A DNA stretch of 64,000 nucleotides from an uncultured Coriobacteriaceae bacterium (GCA_947426865.1 CANEFS010000001.1:1-64000), one strand, 5' to 3'. Positions 39,099 through 48,913 are shown, counted from the first letter of the stretch. Notes: a model not told the origin generated them from the letters alone. Made by a program: numbers and translations.

Positions 39099-39894
39099 GT
39101 ATAGAAAAGCACCGAAAGATACCGGCAAGGGTTTCTCGACAAAAGACTTTAACTTTTGGTACGGGGACTTTCACGCCCTCACCGGCGTTACGATGAACAT
39201 CGCGCAAAACAAGATTACGAGCTTCATTGGCCCCTCGGGCTGCGGCAAGTCGACGTTTTTGCGCTGCATGAACCGCATGAACGACCTGATTGAGGGTACG
39301 CACGAAGAGGGCTTGATGACGCTTGACGAGCAAGATATCTATGCTCCCAGCGTCGACCCGGTGGACCTTCGCCGCCGCGTGGGTATGATTTTTCAGCAGC
39401 CCAACCCCTTCCCCAAATCCATCTACGACAACGTCGCGTTTGGCCCGCGCCTGCAAGGCGTCACGAGTAAATCCGACCTTGACGACATCGTTGAAGAATC
39501 GCTTCGCCGAGCAAACCTTTGGAAAGAGGTCTCCCATCAGCTGGGCAAAAACGGCCTGGCGCTTTCCGGCGGCCAGCAGCAGCGCCTTTGTATCGCGCGC
39601 GTTTTGGCCGTGCAGCCCGACGTCCTTTTGATGGACGAGCCCTGCTCTGCTATCGACCCTACGAGCGTGCAAAAAGTTGAGGATTTGATGGTGGAGCTTG
39701 CACCGGAGATGACCATCATCATCGTCACGCACAACATGCAGCAGGCCGGTCGCGTCTCGGACTACATGGCGTTTTTCCTGCAAGAAAAGGCGGGCGAGCC
39801 GGCGACCCTCATCGAGTATGGCGTGACGAAAGACATTTTTGCAAACCCCAAAGACCAGCGAACAGAGGACTATATCACGGGCCGCTTTGGATAG
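39091..39894 (+). CDS. pstB: Phosphate ABC transporter ATPase PstB
   Basis: Energy-coupling ATPase of the Pst importer, 267 residues. Walker [10 protein letters not shown], signature LSGGQQQR, Walker [14 protein letters not shown] and switch His in [13 protein letters not shown] start at 39091 within the end of pstCA, so translation is coupled. phoU follows after 50 bp. Confidence 0.97.
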   Translation: MTKYRKAPKDTGKGFSTKDFNFWYGDFHALTGVTMNIAQNKITSFIGPSGCGKSTFLRCMNRMNDLIEGTHEEGLMTLDEQDIYAPSVDPVDLRRRVGMIFQQPNPFPKSIYDNVAFGPRLQGVTSKSDLDDIVEESLRRANLWKEVSHQLGKNGLALSGGQQQRLCIARVLAVQPDVLLMDEPCSAIDPTSVQKVEDLMVELAPEMTIIIVTHNMQQAGRVSDYMAFFLQEKAGEPATLIEYGVTKDIFANPKDQRTEDYITGRFG

Positions 39895-39944
39895 TTGGCA
39901 GCCAGCAAAACTCCAGGAGACCAAAACCCCAGGAAGGACGCATT

Positions 39945-40802
39945 ATGCGTGAACAATTCACCAAACAACTTACCGAGCTTCGCCAAGAACTTATCGCCAT
40001 CTACACCGAGATTGACCTCAACTTGCATCGCGCGGTCGACTCGCTCGTTGCAGGCGACAAGCAGCAGGCGCGCGCGGTCAAAAAAGCAACGCGCGTTATC
40101 GACAAGCGCTGTGCGGCCTTGGAGGACAGCACTTACCAGCTCATCGCTTTGCAAAATCCGCTTGCAAGCGACCTTCGCCTCCTGCAGTTCATCATCTTTG
40201 TCAACTTCAACCTTGCGCGCATGTCGAACCACGTCCGAAACATTGCCAAGACCACGAAGCGCGCCTCCGAAAAGCAAATTCCCCCGCAGCTCCTCGATCT
40301 TCTGCAGGGACAAGCCAACCTTGTCTACATGGTCCTCTCGGCCACCGTCAAATCGATTGTCGAGAATGACCTTGCCGAAGCCGCCGAACTTCCTGAACTG
40401 GACAAGCCAGTAAACGCGCTCTATAAGAGCTTCTACAAGGTCTTCTCGCAACTTCGCACCGAAGAAGAAATCAGTGCCGCAAGCCGCATTTTGATGGCAA
40501 GCCGCATGCTCGAGCGCATCTCTGACAACGCTGTCGAGGTTGGCGAGCGCGTTGTGTTTTTGCTGACCGGCAACAGGGAGCCGTTGGATACCTTGGCTGA
40601 CCTGGACGAAGAGGAGCTCGAAGACCTCTACGTAGGCCAGAACCCTTCGCTTCATAAGGGAACGAAAAAGATTGAGAAGATGACGAGCAAAATACCGGAA
40701 GTCGCCTACACGCAAGAAGTGGCGGCGCGCGTTCAAGAGGCCCTCAAGCTTGCTCACCAGAAAAATCCGTTTGGGGGAAGCTCGAAGAAGAAAAGCCACT
40801 AA
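39945..40802 (+). CDS. phoU: Phosphate transport regulator PhoU
   Basis: Helical regulator that links Pst activity to the Pho two-component system in other bacteria. 285 residues with two PhoU repeats (each with E/DxxxD metal-binding pattern; VIDKRCAALEDSTYQLIAL and LMASRMLERISDNAVEVGE) plus a C-terminal basic tail of about 60 residues. ATG after AGGAAGGA (39930-39937). No phoB/phoR pair follows, so the sensor genes must be elsewhere. Confidence 0.93.
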   Translation: MREQFTKQLTELRQELIAIYTEIDLNLHRAVDSLVAGDKQQARAVKKATRVIDKRCAALEDSTYQLIALQNPLASDLRLLQFIIFVNFNLARMSNHVRNIAKTTKRASEKQIPPQLLDLLQGQANLVYMVLSATVKSIVENDLAEAAELPELDKPVNALYKSFYKVFSQLRTEEEISAASRILMASRMLERISDNAVEVGERVVFLLTGNREPLDTLADLDEEELEDLYVGQNPSLHKGTKKIEKMTSKIPEVAYTQEVAARVQEALKLAHQKNPFGGSSKKKSH

Positions 40803-40986
40803 GATAAGACCACCACAAAAAGGGAAAAGACGCGAACTGTATGTCGCGAGGTTTATCCCAAGGGTGCAACCAAAGAGCCGCACACCAAGCAAATTTTGCC
40901 GAGGACAGCAAGCCACGGGCAGCAAGCGCTCAATTTGTGCGAAAATAGAAACCTAAGAAGGGTTTTTCGGAAAAAAGGGGAGAAAA

Positions 40987-41814
40987 ATGGGTCTTTTTGA
41001 CAACGTGAAGGATCGCATTTTGGGCATGGCGGACAAGATTCGCCCGAACGAGCCCGACCAGCGCTACTTCGACGAGTACGAAGGCGCTTATGAGCAAGAT
41101 TACGACCAGATGCCGGCCGACGGCTACGGTCAGCAAGGCTTCGAGAATAACGCGGTTGGCCTTCAGCCGGCCTTCGGCGCGCGTCCCCCTCAGGAATCCG
41201 TTTCGGTGTACACGCGCTCCGGGCGCCCGGTGGCCGATTCGACGATTCCCTCGGAAGGTGCGCTTTCGACGGCTCAAACTTTCGAGAAGGAAATGAGCCC
41301 TGTGCCACCTTCGGTCGAGACAGACGGTTACGAAGCCGCCGGTTATGAAGCGGGCGCTGCCGGAGCCGCGAGTTACGGCAGCGACACGTATGGGGGAGGG
41401 TCCCCCTCCAGCGTTTCTGGCGTTGGCGTTCACGCTGCCTCTTCGCTTCCCTCTGACACCTACACTTCCCCTGCCGTCTCTACGCCTCCCAGCGTTTATT
41501 CCGCTCCCGGCCTCCAGGCGGTTCCGCGGCCCTCTTCCGGAAAACTTCCTCCTTACACCATCAAACCGACGAGCTACGAGGATGCGCAACTGGTCGCGCG
41601 CCGTGTGCAAACGAACCAGCCCGTCGTCGTTCTTTTCCGAAACACCCCCATCGACGCGGCCCGCCGCATGCTCGATTTTTGCTTCGGCTTTGCCTACGGC
41701 ATTAACGGTTCGGTGAAAGAAATCGCTTCTCGGACGTTTGTCGTGCTTCCGGCTGGCTTTGAGCTTTCTCAAGAAGAAGTCGAGAAAATCAAACGCGAAA
41801 ATAATTTGAACTAA
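40987..41814 (+). CDS. sepF: Cell division protein SepF
   Basis: Membrane-bound anchor for FtsZ in Actinobacteria and Firmicutes. 275 residues: a short amphipathic N-terminal helix (GLFDNVKDRILGMADKI), a long disordered Ser/Pro/Tyr/Gly-rich linker, and a C-terminal DUF552 domain (IKPTSYEDAQLVARRVQTNQ, VVVLF, RRMLDFCFGFAYGINGSV). ATG after GGGGAG (40977-40982). It starts the sepF-proC-yggT-divIVA group, separated from ftsZ by pst. Confidence 0.94.
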   Translation: MGLFDNVKDRILGMADKIRPNEPDQRYFDEYEGAYEQDYDQMPADGYGQQGFENNAVGLQPAFGARPPQESVSVYTRSGRPVADSTIPSEGALSTAQTFEKEMSPVPPSVETDGYEAAGYEAGAAGAASYGSDTYGGGSPSSVSGVGVHAASSLPSDTYTSPAVSTPPSVYSAPGLQAVPRPSSGKLPPYTIKPTSYEDAQLVARRVQTNQPVVVLFRNTPIDAARRMLDFCFGFAYGINGSVKEIASRTFVVLPAGFELSQEEVEKIKRENNLN

Positions 41815-41884
41815 GCGCCCGAACCAAACGCGCAAACCAAACGCGTAAAACACACGCAAACTAAAGACCAAAAAGAAGGATAAG

Positions 41885-42769
41885 ATGGCAGACGCAAAAG
41901 ACATCCAAACAAAAGCAACTCCTCACGCAGCTCCCCACATCATGGCCAAAAACGCAACGATTGCCGTGATTGGCTCGGGCGGCATGGGGCGCGCTATCAT
42001 CAACGGCCTCATCAAGTCAAAGTGCTGCTACCACAATCAATTTATCGTGGCTGACCACAACCAATATAAGCTCGACCACATCAAGCGCGACACCCGAGTC
42101 CGCACCACGACCTCAGCCAAAGAGGCCCTCTCAGAAAAACCGGATGTTGTCTTCATTTGCGTCAAACCCCAATCCGTCTCCGACCTTATCGGCGAGATTG
42201 GCGACGATATCGCAAACGCCCTCATCATCTCCATCGCCGTCGGCATTTCGCTGGGCGAGCTTGAAGAAGGTTTCGGCGAAGGCACGCGCATCGTTCGCGC
42301 CATGCCCACCGTTTGCGCGAAAGTTTGCAAGAGCGCAACCGCTGTTGTGGGCGGCATGTGGGCAACAGAGACCGATCTTGCCCTGGTAGAAGAGTTGTTT
42401 AGCTCTCTGGGCGTCGTTCGTTTCGCTACCGAGAAGCAACTTGAGGCGGTAGGTGCCGTTATCGGGGCGGCTCCCGCTTACTTCGCCCTTTTCGAAGATG
42501 CTCTCACGCGCGCCGGCATTTTGCACGGTCTTAACGCGCCGGGCTCTCGCGAAATGGTTAACATCACGATGGAGGGAATCGCCGCGATTCTCTCGCAATC
42601 AGGCGAGCATCCTCGCGCCTTCATCGAGCACGTTTGCTCTCCCGGAGGCACGACTGCCTACGCCCTGAAAGAGATGGAGCCCTACCTGGAAAAGGCCGCC
42701 TACGAGGGAGTTCAAAAAGCGCTCGACCGCACGGACGTCCTTTTGCGGGGCGCTCAAGAGGCAGAGTAG
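41885..42769 (+). CDS. proC: Pyrroline-5-carboxylate reductase
   Basis: Last step of proline synthesis, NAD(P)H-dependent. 294 residues: Rossmann motif IAVIGSGGMGRAI and the C-terminal signature (LREMVTSPGGTT-type, here IEHVCSPGGTTAYALKEME). About 20 extra residues precede the usual start. ATG after AAGAAGGA (41873-41880). proC commonly sits between sepF and yggT in Gram-positive bacteria. Confidence 0.93.
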   Translation: MADAKDIQTKATPHAAPHIMAKNATIAVIGSGGMGRAIINGLIKSKCCYHNQFIVADHNQYKLDHIKRDTRVRTTTSAKEALSEKPDVVFICVKPQSVSDLIGEIGDDIANALIISIAVGISLGELEEGFGEGTRIVRAMPTVCAKVCKSATAVVGGMWATETDLALVEELFSSLGVVRFATEKQLEAVGAVIGAAPAYFALFEDALTRAGILHGLNAPGSREMVNITMEGIAAILSQSGEHPRAFIEHVCSPGGTTAYALKEMEPYLEKAAYEGVQKALDRTDVLLRGAQEAE

Positions 42770-42856
42770 CGTGTTGCCTGAAAGCGACCTAAAGCACGAG
42801 AACTTCAAGCGACTTTCAAGAGATTTGTAGGTTACGGAAGCAAGAAAGCAACATCT

Positions 42857-43129
42857 ATGCACACCGTCATTTCCGTCATCAATACGCTTTTCCAAATCTA
42901 CGACTTCCTCATCATCATCTACTGCATCGCCACTTGGATTCCTCCGAAAAAACAAGGCTGGTGGGCTGACTTCTGCACGGTTTTGCAAAAGATTGTGGGG
43001 CCGTATCTGAACTTGTTTAGACGCTTCATTCCGGCTGCAGGAGGGATTGATTTTTCGCCCATTATCGCCATCGCTGCACTTAACCTTATTCAGGTGCTTC
43101 TCGTGAACGCCCTTCTCTATCTGTGCTAA
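42857..43129 (+). CDS. YggT family membrane protein
   Basis: 90-residue protein with two hydrophobic helices (YDFLIIIYCIATWIPP; FSPIIAIAALNLIQVLLV) and the family's PYLNLFRRFIPAAGGIDFSP. Role is unclear; the family is tied by gene order to SepF and DivIVA and to the division/cell-wall machinery. The ribosome site is weak. Confidence 0.87.
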   Translation: MHTVISVINTLFQIYDFLIIIYCIATWIPPKKQGWWADFCTVLQKIVGPYLNLFRRFIPAAGGIDFSPIIAIAALNLIQVLLVNALLYLC

Positions 43130-43226
43130 AGTTATATAGGTTTTGCAGCAAACGCCCGTAAAACCGTAATAAAAAAACACGAATCCAAACTGAAAACATT
43201 TCATTTATTTGAAAGGGATTTTGGAC

Positions 43227-43874
43227 ATGGCAATTACACCACAAGACATTGAAAATCTCGCCTTTACCCCGTCGAAAAAAGGCTACGAGACGGAAGAGGT
43301 CGACAGATTCTTAGAAGAGCTCGTCGGCGAAGTTGACGCCATGCTCCAAAAAATTGCGGATCTGAAAAGCCGTCTGACCGCCTCCAACCAGGAGCTCGAG
43401 GCTGCCAACGCCCGCGTGGTCGAACTTGAGGCTCAGATTGCCGCCCAAGCTGAAGGGGAGGAAAAACCTGCTGCCGACGGAGAGTCGGTTGCCGCTACCG
43501 AGCACCAGATCAGCCAAGCCCTCATCGTGGCCCAGCAATCCTCCGACCGCCTCATCGCAGAGGCCCGCGAGAACGCCGAAAAGATTCGCAACGAGGCCGA
43601 CCAAAAAGCGCGCGAGGTTATCCGCCAGGCTCTGGCCGAGAAACAAAACGAGCTTGATGAGATTGACCGCTTGGAAAAATCCCGCGAGGCATTCCGCGAG
43701 GAGTACAAAAGCCTTCTCCAACACTTCATGGATGATGCTGAGACCGTTATGCCAGGAGCCCTCACCATTGAGACGCCCTCTGCCACCACCGAGGAAGCCG
43801 TCATGGACGCTGACGCGACAGTTCTCGTTTCAAGCGACGAGTTTGAGGTTGACGACCTGGACGACCTGGACTAA
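43227..43874 (+). CDS. divIVA: DivIVA domain protein
   Basis: Coiled-coil protein that marks curved membrane at poles and septa; directs tip growth or division in Actinobacteria. 215 residues with the N-terminal lipid-binding segment (ITPQDIENLAFTPSKKGYET, EEVDRFLEEL) followed by long coiled coils and an acidic tail ending DDLDDLD. ATG 43227 chosen over the in-frame TTG 43209 because AAAGGGAT lies between them at the right distance. A terminator follows. Confidence 0.94.
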   Translation: MAITPQDIENLAFTPSKKGYETEEVDRFLEELVGEVDAMLQKIADLKSRLTASNQELEAANARVVELEAQIAAQAEGEEKPAADGESVAATEHQISQALIVAQQSSDRLIAEARENAEKIRNEADQKAREVIRQALAEKQNELDEIDRLEKSREAFREEYKSLLQHFMDDAETVMPGALTIETPSATTEEAVMDADATVLVSSDEFEVDDLDDLD

Positions 43875-43971
43875 GAAGCTGCTTGCCCAACGCTCCCTAA
43901 CGTTCTAAGACGCGCTTGACCACACGGCGCTATGCCTAAGTACCAGCTTCAAAACCTTTATTGATATGTGG

Positions 43972-44004
43972 ATCGGCCGGACCTTGCGCCCGGTCGATTT
44001 TTTT
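43972..44004 (+). terminator. Terminator after divIVA
   Basis: ATCGGCCGG (43972-43980) pairs with CCGGTCGAT (43990-43998, one G-T pair), followed by T residues to 44004. Confidence 0.85.
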
Positions 44005-44035
44005 CACCGTTCCCACCACAACCAAAGGGGCTCCC

Positions 44036-45175
44036 ATGTCTGAAAAACCCATTTCCATCGCCGTTATCGGAACCTCGATGATTTCAAACACCTTCATTGA
44101 GTCGATTGAACAAACTGACCTTGCCCAGGTTGCCGGCGTCTTTTCTCGCCATGTCGAAAAGGTCGAGGCTTACAAAGAAGCCCATCCCGCCTACAAAGTC
44201 TGGCCTACGATTGAAGACCTGGCGGCCGACGAGACGGTTGATGCTGTCTACATCGCAAGCCCCAACGCCTTTCATGCCGTACAGGCCACCCAGCTGATGG
44301 ATGCGGGCAAGCATGTTCTTCTCGAGAAACCCATGGCGCCCACGATTGGCCAGGTAAAAGAGCTGATTCCATGCGCCGCGAAGAACAATGTTGTTTTGCA
44401 AGAAGCGATGCTTTTCTACTACGACCCGGCAGCTGCGGCAGTGAAAGAGGCGCTGGCAAAGATTGGGACGGTGCGCTCGGCCTCGTTTGCGTTTGGGCGA
44501 AAATCCAGCCGCTACGACGAGCTTTTGGCCGGCAAGGTCACGAATGTTTTCTGTCCTCGCATGGCAGGAGGCGCCCTCATGGACATTGGCGTCTATCCCA
44601 TCAGCGCGATGGTGGCGCTCTTTGGCGAGCCGGCCGACGTGGATTCTTTTTCTGTGACCGTTAACAATGCCGAGCTTGTCGAGAAGGCCGGAGGTGACCC
44701 CGCGAGCTGCTCAATCGAGGGCGGCGCGGTGCCTCCCATCATCGACATTTGCGGGCGCGCTCTTTTCACCTACGAGGACAAAGTCGTCAGTTGTGCCTGG
44801 ACGAAGTGCACCGATGGTTACTCGGACAAGTTTGGCGGTGCGACGGTCGAAGGCGAGAAAGGCACGCTGACCTGGTCGAGAATCTCCGAGCCCAAAGACG
44901 CGGTTATCTACTATCACAACGGGGGAGTGGAGGAACTGAAAGACAACTACCACTTCACGCCGGCGCCAGCTTCGAAGGCAAGCAAGGGCGACGTCAACAA
45001 CATGAAATTTGAAATCGACGCTTTTGCGCGGCGTGTGATTGAGGCGCAAAAAACGGGGAAGGTTCCTTCTGTTCCGGAAAATAAAATCACCGAAATCGTC
45101 GCTGGCATTATCGAAAATATCCGCCTGAACTCAGCCGTCGTTTTCCCGTGCGACTTGCAGTCAATGGACGTGTAG
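44036..45175 (+). CDS. Gfo/Idh/MocA family oxidoreductase
   Basis: NAD(P)-dependent dehydrogenase of the sugar oxidoreductase family, 379 residues. N-terminal Rossmann fold (ISIAVIGTSMISNTF), EKPMAPT motif with the conserved Lys, and the C-terminal alpha/beta domain (GGALMDIGVYPISAM). The substrate is unknown; a sugar or inositol is typical. ATG 44036 after AAAGGGG (44023-44029). No pathway partner is next to it. Confidence 0.88.
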   Translation: MSEKPISIAVIGTSMISNTFIESIEQTDLAQVAGVFSRHVEKVEAYKEAHPAYKVWPTIEDLAADETVDAVYIASPNAFHAVQATQLMDAGKHVLLEKPMAPTIGQVKELIPCAAKNNVVLQEAMLFYYDPAAAAVKEALAKIGTVRSASFAFGRKSSRYDELLAGKVTNVFCPRMAGGALMDIGVYPISAMVALFGEPADVDSFSVTVNNAELVEKAGGDPASCSIEGGAVPPIIDICGRALFTYEDKVVSCAWTKCTDGYSDKFGGATVEGEKGTLTWSRISEPKDAVIYYHNGGVEELKDNYHFTPAPASKASKGDVNNMKFEIDAFARRVIEAQKTGKVPSVPENKITEIVAGIIENIRLNSAVVFPCDLQSMDV

Positions 45176-45255
45176 GTCTTTAGATATTGCTGCAAAAGAA
45201 GAGCTCCAAAAGAGTTTCGAAAAGGCTTCGACAACTTTTAACGAGAGGAAAAAGA

Positions 45256-46326
45256 ATGTTCAAAAAGAGGGCGCAAGATTCAAGCGCTATGCAAAAAACG
45301 AAAAACACACGCGTAAGTTCGTACCGTATTTTTAAGGGACTCGCCGTGGGGTTTCTCGGGATAATCAGTGCTTTGACCTTGAGCTTTTCTCTTGCTGGCT
45401 GCTCTAAACACGACGCTCGTGAAAACGCGAACTACACGACGCGCGTGGCTTCGCTGAAGGGGCCAACCTCGGTGGGGCTTCTCAGCATGATGGAGAAGGC
45501 CGACAACAACGAGTTTCCCGAGAAGTACGAATTTTCGATTGAAGCCACAGCCGACGTGATTTCGCAAAAGATTCTTGCGGGCGAGGTTGACGTGGCGCTT
45601 ATTCCTACTAACGTGGCCGCGAACCTTTACAACAAGTCCGACGGGCAGGTGCGCGCTTTGGATATTTCTGCGGACTCGGTGCTGGACATTGTGGCGCTCG
45701 CAGGCACCGTTTCCAGCTTTTCCGACCTCGCTGGAAAGACGCTTTACACGATGGGGAAGGGCACAAGCCCCGAGTACGTCTTGAACTACCTGCTGCAAAA
45801 AGCTGGCATCGCAGACCAAGTGAACGTGCAATATAAGCAAGAGGCCGCAGAAGTCATCCAGGCTCTCACGGAGGATCGTGCTGCTGTGGCGCTGCTTCCG
45901 CAACCGTTTGCCACCGTGGCTCCCTCCAAAGTTCCCGGAACAGAGATCGCTTTAGACATGGAAAGTGCCTGGAAAGAGTATGCGCCAGAGGACTCCAGTC
46001 TTGTCTGCGGCGTAACCGTTTTGTGCCAAGACTACCTCAACGAGCACGAGAAACTCGCTGAAGAGTTCGTGCGTCACCAGGACGATTCGGTCAAAAAAGC
46101 GACGAACAACATTGGCGATACGGCTCGTCTCATGGTCAAGTACGGCATTTTGGAGAACGAGGACCTGGCGAAAAAAGCTATCCCTTACTGCGGTCTTTGC
46201 TGCACGCGCAACGATGGAATGAGAAAGGCTCTCGGCGGTTACCTAGCCGTTCTGGAGCAAGAGGATCTGGCCTCCATTGGGGGCAAAGTGCCAGACGACC
46301 ACTTTTATATTTCTGAAACGATTTAG
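45256..46326 (+). CDS. ABC transporter substrate-binding lipoprotein (NMT1/SsuA-like)
   Basis: Extracellular receptor of a nitrate/sulfonate/thiamine-precursor-type ABC importer, 356 residues. Signal sequence with lipobox SLAGC, then a two-lobed type II fold (KILAGEVDVALIPTN, LAGKTLYTMGKGTSPEYVLNYLLQKAG). The ligand cannot be predicted. ATG 45256 after GAGAGGAA (45243-45250). The likely transporter partner lies tail to tail on the other strand (46434-47876). Confidence 0.88.
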   Translation: MFKKRAQDSSAMQKTKNTRVSSYRIFKGLAVGFLGIISALTLSFSLAGCSKHDARENANYTTRVASLKGPTSVGLLSMMEKADNNEFPEKYEFSIEATADVISQKILAGEVDVALIPTNVAANLYNKSDGQVRALDISADSVLDIVALAGTVSSFSDLAGKTLYTMGKGTSPEYVLNYLLQKAGIADQVNVQYKQEAAEVIQALTEDRAAVALLPQPFATVAPSKVPGTEIALDMESAWKEYAPEDSSLVCGVTVLCQDYLNEHEKLAEEFVRHQDDSVKKATNNIGDTARLMVKYGILENEDLAKKAIPYCGLCCTRNDGMRKALGGYLAVLEQEDLASIGGKVPDDHFYISETI

Positions 46327-46433
46327 TTTTTTTAGTTTAACGAGAAAAGCCTGCGGGTTTGGAAGGCTGAGTGTAGCGGCTGCAGCTGTGGGAGACACTC
46401 GCTGCTGCTTGCACGGGCCGCCCTGCGCTCGCT

Positions 46434-47876
46434 CTAAAGCGCGAGCGTTTTCAGGCCGAGCGCCTTGGCATCAGTTTTTTCATGGCTTACAAGAATCATG
46501 GGGCGCGTCTGCTTAGTCTGTCTCTTTTGGATGAGCGCGATGGCTTTCTCTTTGCTCTTCTCGTCGAGGCCCACAAACGGCTCATCTAATACCAGCGCTT
46601 CTGTTGCGGAGAAAAGTGCACGCACGATACTGACGCGGCGCGCCTGACCTCCCGAAAGCGTTCGCGCCATCTGGTTCGCATCGATATCGGGACCAATTTC
46701 TTCCAAAGCTGAAAGCGCCTTTTCGCGCTGCTCACGCGGACAAACAAGGTCCAGATTTTGTTTGACAGAAAGCGACGGAATAAGGGTGGGCTGCTGAAAC
46801 ACAACCCCTATCTTTTTGGGATGTTTGACCTCTCCGGAGTCAGGTGCGAGAAGTCCCAACACCACATTGCAAAGAGTTGTCTTTCCAACGCCCGACTTTC
46901 CCCTCACGAAAAGAGACGGGGGCACGCTGAAGGAGAGGTCTTGCAGGACCTTTTTTCCATCGAAGGAAACGCAGACGCCTTGTGCAACAAAACCATCCGC
47001 ACCGCCATCGGCTTCCGGATTTTTCACTCCTCCAAATGCAAGCGCTGCTGCCACAAAGATTTTCTCGGAAGCATCTAACAGAAGCATCCAGAGTTTCTCG
47101 GAAATAAACGCGCACAAGACGATAACAGCGCTCAGGGCAAAAAGCGTGGGCGCCTCGATGAGGGTTTTTGCCTGGTAGATGCGCTCGCCGAGCGTCCCCA
47201 AAGCAAGACCTATGAGCTGCGCGGCGACGCCTGCTTTCCACGCCATGCCAACGACCGACGAACTCGTCGCCTTCAGAAAGGGGAGAAGGTAGCTCCAGCC
47301 CTCGCTCAGAAAACGGCGCGGGGCGCTGACACCCATGAGACGAAGCGCCTCGGCGCGCTGGGCGTCCTTCTCGTCGGCGGCGGTCAGAATCGAAAAATAG
47401 TAGGTGGGAAGCACCATGAGGCTCACGACCGTGGGTACCGTTTCTGCGCTATTCATCCAGAGCAGCAAAATAACGATGATGCAAACAACCGGCACGCTCT
47501 TCAAAAAATTCATGGCCGGGCGCAGAAACACTCGTATTAGTTTGCTTTTCAGGCCGAGAAGAGCCAGGCCTAAAGCAAGCAAAAAGGCGACGAAAAAGCC
47601 GCCGAGAATTTGGGCGATTGAGACGCCTATTGCTACCCAAAATTGTTGGGTGGGCAGAAGGGCGCAAAATGCCTGAAACGTCCTAAAGGGTCCCGCAAAA
47701 ATGAGGGGCTTTTTAATAAACCAGGCGAGAAGGGTCCAGATGAGAATCCAGACCAGAACGGCCAGAATGCGCGTAAAAATGGTGCGCGTGCGTGTGTTTG
47801 TGTGGGTGCGCGCCCGGTCGCGTTCGTTGCGTTCCCCGCGCTTGCCCCGCTCGCTGCTGCATGCGTCTTTACTCAT
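46434..47876 (-). CDS. ABC transporter permease-ATPase fusion
   Basis: One 480-residue chain carries both a membrane permease and its ATPase. Residues about 30-270 have several membrane spans and an SsuC/TauC-like coupling loop (EALRLMGVSAPRRFLSEG); the C-terminal half is an ABC ATPase with Walker A GKSGVGKTT, signature LSGGQARR, Walker B ALVLDEPF and SHEKTDA. Such permease-ATPase fusions are rare among importers, where the two are normally separate. The start ATG (47874-47876) overlaps the pta stop as ATGAGTAA, so it is translated with pta. It most likely serves the convergent binding protein. Confidence 0.85.
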   Translation of the reverse strand: MSKDACSSERGKRGERNERDRARTHTNTRTRTIFTRILAVLVWILIWTLLAWFIKKPLIFAGPFRTFQAFCALLPTQQFWVAIGVSIAQILGGFFVAFLLALGLALLGLKSKLIRVFLRPAMNFLKSVPVVCIIVILLLWMNSAETVPTVVSLMVLPTYYFSILTAADEKDAQRAEALRLMGVSAPRRFLSEGWSYLLPFLKATSSSVVGMAWKAGVAAQLIGLALGTLGERIYQAKTLIEAPTLFALSAVIVLCAFISEKLWMLLLDASEKIFVAAALAFGGVKNPEADGGADGFVAQGVCVSFDGKKVLQDLSFSVPPSLFVRGKSGVGKTTLCNVVLGLLAPDSGEVKHPKKIGVVFQQPTLIPSLSVKQNLDLVCPREQREKALSALEEIGPDIDANQMARTLSGGQARRVSIVRALFSATEALVLDEPFVGLDEKSKEKAIALIQKRQTKQTRPMILVSHEKTDAKALGLKTLAL

Positions 47877-48846
47877 CCAGCGCCGCTTGCACCGCCGTGA
47901 TGGCAACAACGGCCTCGATGTCTTTGGCCGAGCATCCGCGCGACAAGTCGTTTACCGGCTTCGCAATGCCCTGCAAAAGAGGCCCGTAAGCCTGCGCCTT
48001 GCCCAAGCGCTGCACGAGCTTGTAGCCGATATTTCCCGCGTCCAAATTGGGGAAGATGAGCACGTTCGCCTTGCCACCCACCGAAGAGGTCGGCGCCTTA
48101 ATCTGGCAGACAACCTCGTCAAGGGCAGCGTCTAGCTGCAGGTCGCCGTCGCAGTTAAGCTCGGGCGCGCGCTCCTGCACGTATTCGAAAGCACGTGTGA
48201 CCTTCTCGACATGTTCTGACTTGGCAGAACCGTGCGTGGAATAGGAAAGCATCGCGATGTAGGGCTCGGTCTGCATCAGCGCCTGCCAGGAATGGGCAGA
48301 AGAAATTGCAATCTCTGCGAGCTGTTCGGAGTCGGGGTATTCGTTTAAGCCCACGTCGGCGAAGATGAAGGTGCCGGCCTGACCGTAGTCGCAATCAGGC
48401 ACGCACATCACCATAAATCCCGAGACAATCTTGGTCTCCGGCTTCGTTTTGAGAATCTGCAACGCCGGGCGAAGCGTGTTGGCGGTCGAGTGGCAAGCGC
48501 CCGACACAAGCCCGTCGGCATCTCCCATCTTCACCATCATCGTGCCAAAGTAGGTGGCGTCATCCATCAGCTCCTTGGCCTCGGGAAGCGTCATGCCTTT
48601 GCGAGAACGAAGACGCGCCAGCTCCTCTGCGTAGGCGTCGTGTTTCTCGGCCTGAGCCGGGTTAATTACGGTGGCACCCGGAATAGAAATCTCTTCCGGA
48701 TTGCCTAAAATCACGAGTTCGGCGGTACCGTCTGCGATAATTGCCTTGGCCGCCTCAATCGTGCGAGTATCCTCGCCCTCAGGCAGCACAATCGTCTTTT
48801 TGTTGGCTCTTGCCAAGTCCTTCATTTTCTCGAGAAAATCAGCCAT
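47869..48846 (-). CDS. pta: Phosphate acetyltransferase
   Basis: Converts acetyl-CoA and phosphate to acetyl phosphate, the first step of acetate fermentation. 325 residues, the short catalytic form, with VLPEGEDTRTIEAAKAI at the start, GACHSTANTLRPALQILKT, and ANVLIFPNLDAGNIGYKL. ATG at 48846 after AAGGAGTG on the minus strand. The usual partner ackA is not adjacent; an ABC transporter fusion overlaps the stop instead. Confidence 0.95.
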   Translation of the reverse strand: MADFLEKMKDLARANKKTIVLPEGEDTRTIEAAKAIIADGTAELVILGNPEEISIPGATVINPAQAEKHDAYAEELARLRSRKGMTLPEAKELMDDATYFGTMMVKMGDADGLVSGACHSTANTLRPALQILKTKPETKIVSGFMVMCVPDCDYGQAGTFIFADVGLNEYPDSEQLAEIAISSAHSWQALMQTEPYIAMLSYSTHGSAKSEHVEKVTRAFEYVQERAPELNCDGDLQLDAALDEVVCQIKAPTSSVGGKANVLIFPNLDAGNIGYKLVQRLGKAQAYGPLLQGIAKPVNDLSRGCSAKDIEAVVAITAVQAALDE

Positions 48847-48873
48847 GTCACTCCTTTGTTTCGACCTGCAAAG

Positions 48874-48879
48874 TATAAT
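48874..48879 (+). promoter_or_regulatory. glf promoter -10
   Basis: A perfect TATAAT (48874-48879) lies in the 67-bp gap between divergent pta and glf, 35 bp before the glf ATG. No good -35 is seen at normal spacing. Confidence 0.4.
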
Positions 48880-48913
48880 GCATAACGAAGCCAAAACCAC
48901 CTGGGAGGAACGC

